Assembly: GCA_022652485.1 (NCBI GenBank)
Contig: JALCRK010000030.1
Span: forward strand, 1-43,524
Length of the DNA: 43,524 nucleotides
Source of the DNA: Sphingobium sp.
GTDB lineage: Bacteria > Pseudomonadota > Alphaproteobacteria > Sphingomonadales > Sphingomonadaceae
Reading direction: 5' to 3'
The notes under the pieces are model-generated. The model was not told the DNA's origin, made no database searches, and was given only the letters and a program-made list of their open reading frames with translations. Numbering within the stretch: position 1 is the first letter of the stretch; each line of letters starts with the position of its first letter. Both the position numbers and the translations under genes were made by a program. Positions 1 to 8,079 of the stretch are shown piece by piece.

Positions 1-2
1 GG

Positions 3-1196
3 CTTCATCTTCGTTCCTTCGTCACTACGACGAAGCCCAAATCCTCCTTAATTCACAACCTCAAATCTGTGCCATTGGCGCTGACGCCGGACAATCTCAC
101 GGCTGTCCCCCAACCCATCGAGGTAAAACTATTTGGCGATGATCCCGGTACCCTTGCATCAGCGGCCCGCAAGGTTGCCCAAGGTATCGGCACCATCAAT
201 GGGATTGTCGAGGTACAGGACGGATTGCGCGTGGCGGGCGATGCGATCATCCTGAAGGTCAATCGGCCAGCCGCTGCGCTGGCTGGCCTCGACCCCGACA
301 TGGTCGCAAAACAGGTCGAAGCCCAGATTGCGGGCACAGTGGCCACGCGGCTACTCGCTGGCGAAACTTTGATCGACGTCCGCGTCCGCGCGCCACTCAC
401 TTTGCGTCAGCGCGCCGACATGTTGGGTGCCCTCATTTTGCGCGCGCCGGATGGGCGGACCGCTGCTCTGAACCAGGTAGCTCACGTCGAGATCGCTGCA
501 GGTCAGCGCCAGATAACGCGGGAGGATCTGGCGCCCTTCATCGCGGTGACGGCGCGGCTCGAAGGACTTGACCTTGGCTCTGGTATGAAGGCCGTGCAAA
601 CGAAGGTTGGACAGCTCCATCTCCCAGCGACGATCCGCATCGACTATGGCGGCCTTTACGCGCAACAAACACAATCTTTTTCGGATCTTACGACTGTTTT
701 TGTCGCAGCATTGCTCCTGTCGGCATTATTGCTCACGCTTCTCTATGAAAGCTGGGCATTCACTATCGCGGTTATCTGCACGGTCCTCCTTTCGATCTGT
801 GCCGTCCTGTTCGGCCTATGGATTACCGGTACCGAACTCGACATATCTGCACTCATGGGCGTGACGATGGTCGTCGGCATGCTGACCGAACTTGCCATTT
901 TCTTTCTCGCCGAGCTTGTCCCGGACGCATCAATTACCAGCGAGTCTCTCATCGAGGCAGGCCGTGCCCGGTTGCGGCCAATCCTGATGTCGGCCTTGAT
1001 TGCGATCCTCACATTATTGCCGCTGGCGTTGGGGTTAGGCCGCGGATCCGGGCTGCAGCGGCCGTTGGCGACGGCGATCATCGCCGGCTTGGCGATCGGC
1101 GCCCCGCTTGTGCTAACTCTACTGCCCGGACTAATTTTGTTGCTGGGCAGGATCGGAGCCGGTGTGCGGATAACGGAAAATACGGCGCCATCCTAA
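3..1196 (+). CDS. RND efflux pump inner-membrane subunit, C-terminal part (5' incomplete)
   Basis: This is the C-terminal third of a heavy-metal-type RND permease, a proton-driven inner-membrane efflux pump of about 1,030 residues. The part present starts in the second periplasmic porter domain (TAVPQPIEVKLFG) and runs through the last transmembrane bundle. Typical pieces include YGGLYAQQTQSF, LLYESW, TELDISALMG and RLRPILMSALIA followed by two long hydrophobic helices. The frame is open to the left edge, and a GTG at 69 is the first possible start. However, the roughly 22 codons before it do not look like RND sequence, so the gene may be truncated or rearranged here rather than simply cut by the window. 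TELAIFFLAE agrees with the usual TExxIFYxxE of this family. It has no partner genes downstream and is separate from the complete pump at 12.8 kb. Family is sure; intactness is not. Confidence 0.8.
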   Translation, partial: LHLRSFVTTTKPKSSLIHNLKSVPLALTPDNLTAVPQPIEVKLFGDDPGTLASAARKVAQGIGTINGIVEVQDGLRVAGDAIILKVNRPAAALAGLDPDMVAKQVEAQIAGTVATRLLAGETLIDVRVRAPLTLRQRADMLGALILRAPDGRTAALNQVAHVEIAAGQRQITREDLAPFIAVTARLEGLDLGSGMKAVQTKVGQLHLPATIRIDYGGLYAQQTQSFSDLTTVFVAALLLSALLLTLLYESWAFTIAVICTVLLSICAVLFGLWITGTELDISALMGVTMVVGMLTELAIFFLAELVPDASITSESLIEAGRARLRPILMSALIAILTLLPLALGLGRGSGLQRPLATAIIAGLAIGAPLVLTLLPGLILLLGRIGAGVRITENTAPS

Positions 1197-1284
1197 CCGG
1201 TGATGGGTCTCTGCTTCGCCGGTCTGACCTAGCGGCGCACCAGTCCGAGCGCTCCAAGCTATCTGTGAAATCAGGCCGGCGCTT

Positions 1285-2019
1285 CTAGAAGCGGTGACGT
1301 AGCGTGAACGCTAAGCGACTGTCCGTCCCGCTGGTCCGGCCACCGATCATCGTGGCATCGGCCAAGCCTACACGTTGAAGGCGGGCATCGAAACCCAAGG
1401 TCGTTCCGCGGTTTCCTGTACCTGCCAGGCCCCACGCCAGGACATCTCCTTCAAAGCGAAGACCCGAAGCGTTGAGTGGAGCACCGGCGGCAAGTTCGGC
1501 CAGCCGATCAAAGCCGTGTCGTACCCCACTATTGCCGGCCTTGAACACGCCAAGTGCGATATGTCCGCGCTCCTCGCCGACCCATTCGACGCCGGCGAAC
1601 ACCGTTCGTGAACCTAGCGCGTGTCCGCCAGACATGAGCCCCCACGGACGTCGCTTTTCAACCAAAACCGTGCCGACAAGACCGATGGTGCCAAGCGATC
1701 CAATATTATGGTCATAACGGCCAGACAGCGACCAGGATTTGATCTTGTTGTCCGGCCTGAGCGCAAAGCGATCGACAAGGCTCGCCGATTTTGCACGCGT
1801 ACCGTCGATTGACAGACGCTGGTTACCAAAATCAAAAGTACGTTTCCAGTCTTTGCGGCGGAGATCAGGCTGTTTCACGACAGTTGCATGACTAACGCCG
1901 GGCGAATCATAAACTATTGGGACTGCTTCGGCTCGCGCAATCTGAGGGATCACCAAAAGCGCCAATGCTATCCCGTACCGCGTCCAATGATAGCGTTGAG
2001 TATCTGATGCCCTGTCCAT
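1285..2019 (-). CDS. secreted protein, probable outer-membrane beta-barrel
   Basis: A protein of 244 residues with no named family that I recognise. The start at 2019 is chosen because AGGGGA lies about seven bases before that ATG; two in-frame ATGs further upstream lack this. Residues 1 to about 30 form a signal peptide (hydrophobic GIALALLVIP, then ARAEA). The rest is rich in alternating polar and hydrophobic residues and glycines, with repeated strand-like segments, and the chain ends in TLRHRF. A terminal aromatic residue is the classic outer-membrane barrel insertion signal, so a small barrel is likely. It is transcribed against its neighbours, diverging from the EEP phosphodiesterase about 160 bp away. 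The function cannot be told from the sequence. An autotransporter fragment or a transport-related porin are alternatives. Confidence 0.7.
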   Translation of the reverse strand: MDRASDTQRYHWTRYGIALALLVIPQIARAEAVPIVYDSPGVSHATVVKQPDLRRKDWKRTFDFGNQRLSIDGTRAKSASLVDRFALRPDNKIKSWSLSGRYDHNIGSLGTIGLVGTVLVEKRRPWGLMSGGHALGSRTVFAGVEWVGEERGHIALGVFKAGNSGVRHGFDRLAELAAGAPLNASGLRFEGDVLAWGLAGTGNRGTTLGFDARLQRVGLADATMIGGRTSGTDSRLAFTLRHRF

Positions 2020-2177
2020 GATGAATTCCCCTGACATCGAGACATCATCATGTCCCGGCACCTCTGGGACGTTGCCACGCCGGGATTATCGCATCCTGCG
2101 CAAACTGCTCCAGCCCACTGCGACATTGGGAGGCGCACGACGTCATTGCCTTGACGATCCGAGCGAGGGAGCGACAA

Positions 2178-3212
2178 GTGCGAACGAGAAATTGCTGGAT
2201 ACTGGTTGCCTTTAGCCTCCTTGGCGCTTCCCCACCGCTGCGTTCAGCACCCTTTGATCTTGAACCAAATAGCAGTGCTGCCCCCGAAGCGCTTTCGGTC
2301 ATGACCTACAATGTAAAGGGCCTGCCCTGGCCCGTGGCATGGGGGCGTGATGGTGCACTTGAGGCCATCGGGCAACGACTTGGTCAGCTCCGCTCACGGG
2401 GACGTCAACCGCACATTGTCGCATTGCAAGAAGCATTTACAGACGAAGCCAAGTCGATAGGGCGGGCTGCCGGCTATGCCCATATCGTCACCGGTCCAGC
2501 AGCCGATACGCATGACGATAGAGCCTTGTCCGCCGATGATCGACGGTTTGCAGCAGCCGGTAGCTGGATCAAGGGGGAAACTCAGGGCAAATTCGTCGAC
2601 AGCGGCCTGCAGATTCTCTCTGATTATCCCATCGTGCGTATGCGGCGCGCCGCATTCCCAAGCTATACTTGTGCCGGTTACGACTGCCTTGCCAACAAGG
2701 GCGTGCTCCTTGTCGCCGTTGCCGTACCTGGCGTCCCCATCCCTGTCGAAATCCTGACCACACACCTCAATTCCCGGCGTGCGTCCGGTGTAGCGGATGA
2801 TCGCTCACTCTATGCCTATCAGCGCCAGGTCGCGTTTCTGCGCCGCTTCGTTGCGATCTATCACGATCCTGCCTCCCCCCTCATTATGGCTGGTGACTTC
2901 AACATGGGACCGCGCCCAGCGCGACGCAGCCTCCTGCTAGGTTCGGTCCGCGGCTTAAGCAACGACCGGGGTCGAGCCGTTGTGCGCGATGGCCTAAGCA
3001 TCTGCTTCACCAATCCGGCGGGCGGAATCGCGCAATCGGCCGATGCCAAATGGATCCTGAAACGCGGGCGCGACTGGCAGTTCATGAGCGATGGCGAACA
3101 TGTCATATTAAATGCCATGCACGCCGCTATTCCATTCGGGCGGGCGGGCGGTGCCGATATGCTATCGGACCATATGGGTTTTTCTGTCGATTACCGGCTC
3201 AGCCATTCTTGA
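2178..3212 (+). CDS. exported endonuclease/exonuclease/phosphatase (EEP) family phosphodiesterase
   Basis: A 344-residue member of the EEP fold, the DNase I-like metal-dependent phosphodiesterases that include bacterial sphingomyelinases, inositol-phosphate phosphatases and nucleases. The family motifs are present in order: MTYNVKG near residue 45, ALQEAF with the metal-binding Glu, SGLQILSDYPI, TTHLNS, GDFNMG, and a C-terminal LSDHMGF supplying the catalytic Asp-His pair. A GTG at 2178 is preferred because GAGGGAG lies six bases upstream. It gives a signal peptide (CWILVAFSLLGASPP, cleavage near RSA), so the enzyme should act in the periplasm or outside. The SGL-ILSDYPI and THLNS motifs resemble the sphingomyelinase-like branch, but the substrate is not proven. 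It precedes an MlaA-like protein, which makes a lipid substrate an attractive guess. Confidence 0.82.
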   Translation: MRTRNCWILVAFSLLGASPPLRSAPFDLEPNSSAAPEALSVMTYNVKGLPWPVAWGRDGALEAIGQRLGQLRSRGRQPHIVALQEAFTDEAKSIGRAAGYAHIVTGPAADTHDDRALSADDRRFAAAGSWIKGETQGKFVDSGLQILSDYPIVRMRRAAFPSYTCAGYDCLANKGVLLVAVAVPGVPIPVEILTTHLNSRRASGVADDRSLYAYQRQVAFLRRFVAIYHDPASPLIMAGDFNMGPRPARRSLLLGSVRGLSNDRGRAVVRDGLSICFTNPAGGIAQSADAKWILKRGRDWQFMSDGEHVILNAMHAAIPFGRAGGADMLSDHMGFSVDYRLSHS

Positions 3213-3345
3213 TATGTCGACCATGAGCGCTCAATCAAAATCATGACAGCCCTTTCATCTGCCGCATCCAGTTCGCACCGACTTCGCCCCCACCTAACCT
3301 ACGCACTGGCGGGGATGGGAACGGAAGACCGTAAGGAAAGACACC

Positions 3346-4440
3346 ATGAGCATTTCGGCAGCCATCGTCGCGCTACATTTGCTCAACGCACCCGTCGCGG
3401 GTGACGGAAAACTGCCCCGCGAGATCGAACATCTCCGAGTTGCTGGTCCGCGCATCGACGCGACTCCAGTTCAGGAAACAGCACTCGCATCACCTCCGCA
3501 GGTGGCGCCGGTCACACCAGCAACGCGCCAAGAGGTCGATCAGGATGATATCGTCGTAACGGCGCGACCACGCATCGTCAGCGATCCGTTGGAAAGCGTC
3601 AATGTGAAGTCCTTTGAGGTCACGCAATCGGTCGACAAGGCATTTGTCGGCCCTATAGCGCTCACTTATCAGCACAGGGTTCCTGGACCGATACGCAGCG
3701 GACTACGCAACTTCCTCTACAACCTCCGCGAACCAGTCGTTTTCCTTAACTTCCTGCTTCAGCTCGAACCCGGCAAGGGCGCTGAAACATTCGGGCGTTT
3801 TGCCATCAACTCCACTATCGGCGGCGCAGGTCTGGTCGACGTGGCGAAACGGCACCCTTTTGCCCTTCCCCGACGACCAAACGGCTTTGCCGACAGCATG
3901 GGCTACTACGGTATTAAACCAGGGCCGTTCCTGTTCTTGCCCCTGATCGGACCCACTACCCTACGCGATCTTGTCGGCGACGGGTTGGACCGGCTCGTCC
4001 TGCCACTCGCTTTTGGCAAGCCATTTAACCAGGCCACTTTCACACTCCCGGCAAGTGTCATCGGAGCGCTTGATCACCGAGCCGAGTTTGACGAGCAACT
4101 CCATACGATACGAGATGGAAGCGCTGATCCCTATGAAGCCTCACGCGCTTTCTATCTTCGCAAACGCCAGGCCGAAATCGATGGCCTTCGAGGCAGACGC
4201 ACAGAGCAAGGCACGCCGACAGCGGTGCTAGGCGATCCCGCCTTCGATCCTAATGTGGTCCCGGCCCCTCGAGCAGCGGTGCCGGTCACCGTTCCATTGT
4301 CCGTGCCAGTAGAAGGTCCTGAAAAGGTAACGCCCCAGAGCGCGCCGATTTTCTCCAACACCTCAGACGAAAGGCCCGAGATCAGGATGTCGAACTCGGA
4401 CTTACACAGCCCTTCGCCCCGACATGGCGGAACCACCTGA
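3346..4440 (+). CDS. MlaA (VacJ)-family outer-membrane lipid-asymmetry protein
   Basis: A 364-residue protein with an MlaA domain at about residues 80-290. MlaA sits in the outer membrane and passes misplaced phospholipids to the periplasmic MlaC carrier. Recognisable pieces are DPLESVN, LRNFLYNLREPVVFLNFLLQ, GRFAINSTIGGAGLVDVA, SMGYYGIKPGPFLFLPLIGPTTLRD and VLPLAFG. AAGGAAAG before ATG 3346 supports the start. Differences from the E. coli protein are an N-terminal hydrophobic stretch without a lipobox Cys, an extra Pro/Val-rich linker containing DDIVVTARP at residues 67-75 (a motif typical of TonB-dependent receptors in sphingomonads), and a low-complexity C-terminal tail of about 90 residues. 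No mlaBCDEF genes are nearby. It lies between the EEP phosphodiesterase and the LptF/LptG-like permease on the same strand. Confidence 0.87.
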   Translation: MSISAAIVALHLLNAPVAGDGKLPREIEHLRVAGPRIDATPVQETALASPPQVAPVTPATRQEVDQDDIVVTARPRIVSDPLESVNVKSFEVTQSVDKAFVGPIALTYQHRVPGPIRSGLRNFLYNLREPVVFLNFLLQLEPGKGAETFGRFAINSTIGGAGLVDVAKRHPFALPRRPNGFADSMGYYGIKPGPFLFLPLIGPTTLRDLVGDGLDRLVLPLAFGKPFNQATFTLPASVIGALDHRAEFDEQLHTIRDGSADPYEASRAFYLRKRQAEIDGLRGRRTEQGTPTAVLGDPAFDPNVVPAPRAAVPVTVPLSVPVEGPEKVTPQSAPIFSNTSDERPEIRMSNSDLHSPSPRHGGTT

Positions 4441-4559
4441 CGCCCAGCATCGGAACTCCCTTGGTGCCTGGCAATAAGCAGGCCGTCATCGCCCCACGAC
4501 GCAAGCCCGAGGAGATAGTCTCGTAATGTGACTCCCCGTCGATCGCGACGTCTCATAAG

Positions 4560-5858
4560 GTGGCATCAGCGATCCCATCCTATGGGGAAACCCTTCAGCA
4601 ACCCCGGCTCGTCGAACAAGGAATCCTCGATGGACCTCTCCCGCTCGACAAGCTCATTCGAGCCGATCCAAAAGCGCGGCCACGACGATCAATCCTGTCG
4701 CACCGTCGCATACTGCTGATCGACAGGTACATTGCCTCCGGCATCATCGCACCCTTTGCCGCAACAGTGGCGATCATCGTGATGCTGCTGACGCTGGAGA
4801 ATGTGCCGCGCCTGATCAAGGCGATGGTAGATGTTTATGACCCTATCAACCTTTTGGGCCGCTATGTCGTCGCACTGCTTCCTGAATATCTTGGGTTCGG
4901 ATTGCTCGTAGCTCTTTATCTGTCCGTTGCTTTGGCTTTACGAAGGTTGGCGCTGCAAGGCGAGCTCGAGATTTTCGCCGCAGCTGGGTTTTCCAATGCT
5001 GCGATCCTGAAAGTCCCCATTATTACCGCATTCTGCGTGGCAGTTTTGATTTTCGGAATACGCGGCTACGCGCAACCCTGGGGCGAACGTCAGCTCGACT
5101 CATTAGGTACAGAAATCCAAAGCGGCGACCATGGTCTGAGAATTCGCCCTGGCACCGTCGTGCATCTCGCCAAGGATGTAGCCCTATCGGTCGATCGGAT
5201 GGGGATTGCCCCAAATACCTTCTCCGGTGTTTTCGTACAAACGGGTACCACCACTGTGGCAGCTGCGTTTGCAACAGCGCAATTTGACTCAGATCATCGG
5301 CTTCGACTCATACTAGAGGATGGAACTTTTGTGCGATGGAATCGCGGTTCATGGTCAGGCTCCGGTCAGTTCGCTCGGCTCGAACTGCCATTGCCGTTGG
5401 GAGCAGCCTTACCACCACGCATCTCGCCTCGCGAACAGCTGGATCGCGTGCGGATTGATACGTTGCTGGCCATGACGCGTGGCGAGCCAAGGGTGTCGAC
5501 GGGCTCCCCAAATGGCGCCATCGCAGCGCTGGCAGCCAGGATTGCCGGGATGTGCTTTTGTTTCATCGTGCCTTTCCTTGCTTTTGCCCTCGCGATTCCG
5601 CCCAAGCGCTCCCGTTCCGCTATTGGGCTCGGCGTAGGACTTGTTTTGCTGGTCGTTTTCATCCGGATGAGCGCGGCCGTCGAGGCCGTCTACGCGTCGA
5701 ACGCAATATCTTTTTTTGCTCTACTTCTGGCGGGTTGGGCTGTAGCTGCCTGGCTGCTAATGCGTATTACGACCGCCGGTGGCCTGGGGGTGATCGAATC
5801 ACATCTGATCAAATGCATATCTCGACCGATAGCATCGCTTGGACGCCGATACCGCTAG
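4560..5858 (+). CDS. LptF/LptG-family permease
   Basis: An inner-membrane protein of up to 432 residues resembling LptF/LptG, the permease halves of the LptB2FG exporter that pulls lipopolysaccharide out of the inner membrane. Visible features are LIDRYIASGIIAPF leading into TM1 (about residues 55-78), TM2-3 near 105-170 with LALQGELEIFAAAGFSNAAIL (the coupling segment that contacts the ATPase), a periplasmic beta-jellyroll with LILEDGTFVRW, and three C-terminal helices from about residue 320. GTG 4560 lacks a good Shine-Dalgarno, and the first 45-50 residues are not part of the family fold, so the true start may be later. Normally lptF and lptG are adjacent; only one is present here. It may pair with a partner elsewhere or handle another envelope lipid. 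Confidence 0.85.
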   Translation: MASAIPSYGETLQQPRLVEQGILDGPLPLDKLIRADPKARPRRSILSHRRILLIDRYIASGIIAPFAATVAIIVMLLTLENVPRLIKAMVDVYDPINLLGRYVVALLPEYLGFGLLVALYLSVALALRRLALQGELEIFAAAGFSNAAILKVPIITAFCVAVLIFGIRGYAQPWGERQLDSLGTEIQSGDHGLRIRPGTVVHLAKDVALSVDRMGIAPNTFSGVFVQTGTTTVAAAFATAQFDSDHRLRLILEDGTFVRWNRGSWSGSGQFARLELPLPLGAALPPRISPREQLDRVRIDTLLAMTRGEPRVSTGSPNGAIAALAARIAGMCFCFIVPFLAFALAIPPKRSRSAIGLGVGLVLLVVFIRMSAAVEAVYASNAISFFALLLAGWAVAAWLLMRITTAGGLGVIESHLIKCISRPIASLGRRYR

Positions 5859-5904
5859 ACTCGATGCCTTTTCGCTCGGTGTGAGCGGCTGTGCTCGGGA
5901 CAGT

Positions 5905-7161
5905 CTATATCTGTGTCGATGCAATTTTGAGAATTGCTCTGGCGGCCCGCTGCGCTGATGGCTCGGCAGCAAGATCAAACGTATATCCGAACAGTTGTTC
6001 CTGGATGGGGCGGTATAGCACGTCATGATCCCGAATTGCCTGATCCAATGCAGCGTCCAGCCGATCGATGGTTTCGATCACCGGACCGGCCTGCCAATGA
6101 GCGAAGTTAGGATCTTCCTCCCATGCACAGCGATGGGCATTTATAAATACACAAGGTCGAGGCTTTTTGAGGAATTCGTACACTTGGCTGCTTACGTCCC
6201 CCAAATAAATGTCTGCCATTCTAACATAGCTCATGTCAGTTGATGCAACCGATCCGGTATCAATATGAAAATGGGCCGCTTCACGGTATCTGGGAGCTAT
6301 AGATCCTGTTCGCGCTACCCTTAGCTTATCAATTGTCACCGTGACGGCACGCTGGAACAACATCATGTGCGGCGCAAAAATGAGATTGTACCGATCACTG
6401 TTGAGAAAATGCTCAAGTACGCGAGCCCCCATCCCGAACCATGACGAGAGATGCGGCGAGACATGCGGGTTGTAGAGAACGGTTGGTTTGCCATTGGATT
6501 GCATCGGCAGAGGAACCGCGTCACCTGGGCAGGCATCAAATTTTGGGTAGCCGGTTATCGTCAATCGCGCCGGATCCACACCGGCATCTCGAACCAAACG
6601 ATCGCGTATTTTTGGGCCTGCGGCCAGTATGTGGTCAAATAGGGCCGCCTTGCGACCAAAACCAATCGCACGGTCACCTGCTCCATGATCGGCAAGGACC
6701 ATGAGCGGGCGATCCAGGCCATACCGGGTTTTGAGCAGCAAAGAAGTCCGTTCGCTTACAACAAGAATGTCTAACGAGCGAAAAAACTCGAGGTTGTCGC
6801 GATAAATAAGAATCTTGTGCGCTGGCAACGCTTTGCCAAATATGGTGACCAATGAACGCGACACAGCCGACGTCATGTTCAGGTCGACGAGCGTAATCCG
6901 GTCCAAAAGCGATCCAGCCAATCGCACGATTTCCTGCCGCATCGTGGCGTTAGTCGATGCGATGATAACCTCAAAAGCGCCGTCCTGCGCTGCCAATGCA
7001 AGGGCAATCGGGAGGCTGTGGGCGATCTGGTGTATCTGATCATGGTTGAACAAAAAACCGATCCGCCTCGATCGACCAGCGACGCGGGCTGCCCCTCGTT
7101 TGCTTGTCGCTCCCGGTTCCAGACCAGCGACGACGAGGGATGTCTGGTCTGGTTTGTTCAT
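5905..7161 (-). CDS. CDP-glycerol glycerophosphotransferase-like GT-B transferase
   Basis: A 418-residue cytoplasmic or membrane-associated GT-B-fold enzyme resembling the CDP-glycerol:poly(glycerophosphate) glycerophosphotransferase family (TagF/TagB-like), which transfers phosphopolyol or sugar units from CDP donors. Matching pieces are RRIGFLFNHDQIHQIAHSLP at the N-terminal Rossmann start, VLADHGAGDRAIGF, ITGYPKFDA (compare TGYPRND), TVLYNPHVS, LIFAPHMMLF and DIYLGDVSSQVYEFL, the counterpart of the family's TDYSSxxxEF donor-site motif. The start at 7161 follows GGGCGGGATA; sixteen codons upstream are also open. It diverges from a HAD phosphatase-GT4-flippase cluster, so a role in a phosphate-linked surface polymer is likely. 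The exact donor and acceptor are unknown. The related UDP-GlcNAc 2-epimerase fold is the main alternative. Confidence 0.68.
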   Translation of the reverse strand: MNKPDQTSLVVAGLEPGATSKRGAARVAGRSRRIGFLFNHDQIHQIAHSLPIALALAAQDGAFEVIIASTNATMRQEIVRLAGSLLDRITLVDLNMTSAVSRSLVTIFGKALPAHKILIYRDNLEFFRSLDILVVSERTSLLLKTRYGLDRPLMVLADHGAGDRAIGFGRKAALFDHILAAGPKIRDRLVRDAGVDPARLTITGYPKFDACPGDAVPLPMQSNGKPTVLYNPHVSPHLSSWFGMGARVLEHFLNSDRYNLIFAPHMMLFQRAVTVTIDKLRVARTGSIAPRYREAAHFHIDTGSVASTDMSYVRMADIYLGDVSSQVYEFLKKPRPCVFINAHRCAWEEDPNFAHWQAGPVIETIDRLDAALDQAIRDHDVLYRPIQEQLFGYTFDLAAEPSAQRAARAILKIASTQI

Positions 7162-7176
7162 TATCCCGCCCTTCCC

Positions 7177-7283
7177 AGCTAGGACGGCAGCGATCCGACA
7201 ATGTCGCACCTCCAGCTGTTCGCAGAGACAATTTCATGGGCACAGGAGGTGCGACTCTCGACCAGTCGTGCCGTCCTAGAGCT
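7177..7283. promoter_or_regulatory. two-block symmetric dyad in the divergent promoter region
   Basis: Two pairs of inverted blocks share one centre at about position 7229. The inner pair is GTCGCACCTCC (7203-7213) with GGAGGTGCGAC (7245-7255), 11 of 11 matched. The outer pair is AGGACGGCA (7181-7189) with TGCCGTCCT (7269-7277), 9 of 9 matched. AGCT flanks both outer blocks. The 13-base stretches between the blocks are not complementary. The dyad lies between the starts of the minus-strand transferase (7161) and the plus-strand HAD gene (7318). It could be a double operator serving both promoters or a degenerate small mobile element with inverted ends. Confidence 0.6.
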
Positions 7284-7317
7284 GCCTCATGCGCCAGGGG
7301 ACAACAGGGCAGACCAA

Positions 7318-8079
7318 ATGCAGAACTCATTGTCGCCGAAAACCAGTAGATGCTCTCCCTTAGCCCCTGAGCAGGCGCGAGGGAGGCTGCCAGAGCTTAG
7401 GACTGACAGTCGAATCCGGCTGTCGATATTCGATCTCGACCGGACGCTGACGCGCAAACCAACCTACACCGCCTTTCTCATATTCGCCGCCCTGCGACTT
7501 GCTCCATGGCGGCTATTGCTAGCACCTGCGGTCATCGCCTGCATGCTCGCCTATCTTGCGGGTCTGATCACCAGACGTCGCGTGAAGGAACTGGAACAAG
7601 CGCTGCTGCTTGGTCGCTCCACACCAGGCCCCGCAATCACGGCCTTGGCAGAGCGTTTTGCGAGCAAAATCTGCCGGAACGGGATTTACCCATCCGGAAT
7701 GGCACAAATCGATCAGGAGCGTGCGGACGGTCGAAGAGTGATTATGGCAACCGCCGCCAATAGCGTGTATCTTGATGCGATCGCGGCAAAGCTGGGTATT
7801 GACGAGGTCGTAGGAACCCGGTCTTCCTGGCACGACGATCACCTCATCGCAAAGATCGACGGCGAGAACTGCTATGGCAGCGCCAAGCGCGACATGCTCG
7901 CGGCCTATCTTGAAACCAACCGCCTCTCGCGTGGTAAGACCGACATTCGCTTCTATTCAGACCACATATCAGATCGACCGACATTCGAGTGGGCGGACGA
8001 GCAGGTCGCCGTGAACCCTTCACCCAAATTGCGAGAACTGGCATCACGTCGCAGTTGGTCGATCATCTTATGGGAATGA
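7318..8079 (+). CDS. HAD superfamily subfamily IB phosphatase
   Basis: About 253 residues from the proposed ATG 7318. This is a haloacid-dehalogenase hydrolase of the SerB/PSPase-like subfamily IB, cytoplasmic Mg-dependent phosphatases that work through an aspartyl-phosphate. Motif I is FDLDRTL with the nucleophile Asp39 and acid/base Asp41; motif II is the ATAANS segment; motif III-IV is RFYSDHISDRPTFEWA. The cap segment contains a hydrophobic stretch (LAPWRLLLAPAVIACMLAYLAG) as is usual in the IB group. The first 35 residues are not conserved-looking and the start is uncertain. Its stop overlaps the ATG of the next gene, so the glycosyltransferase is translationally coupled. Likely job: removing a phosphate from a sugar- or polyol-phosphate intermediate of the surface polymer. 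Substrate unknown. Confidence 0.8.
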   Translation: MQNSLSPKTSRCSPLAPEQARGRLPELRTDSRIRLSIFDLDRTLTRKPTYTAFLIFAALRLAPWRLLLAPAVIACMLAYLAGLITRRRVKELEQALLLGRSTPGPAITALAERFASKICRNGIYPSGMAQIDQERADGRRVIMATAANSVYLDAIAAKLGIDEVVGTRSSWHDDHLIAKIDGENCYGSAKRDMLAAYLETNRLSRGKTDIRFYSDHISDRPTFEWADEQVAVNPSPKLRELASRRSWSIILWE

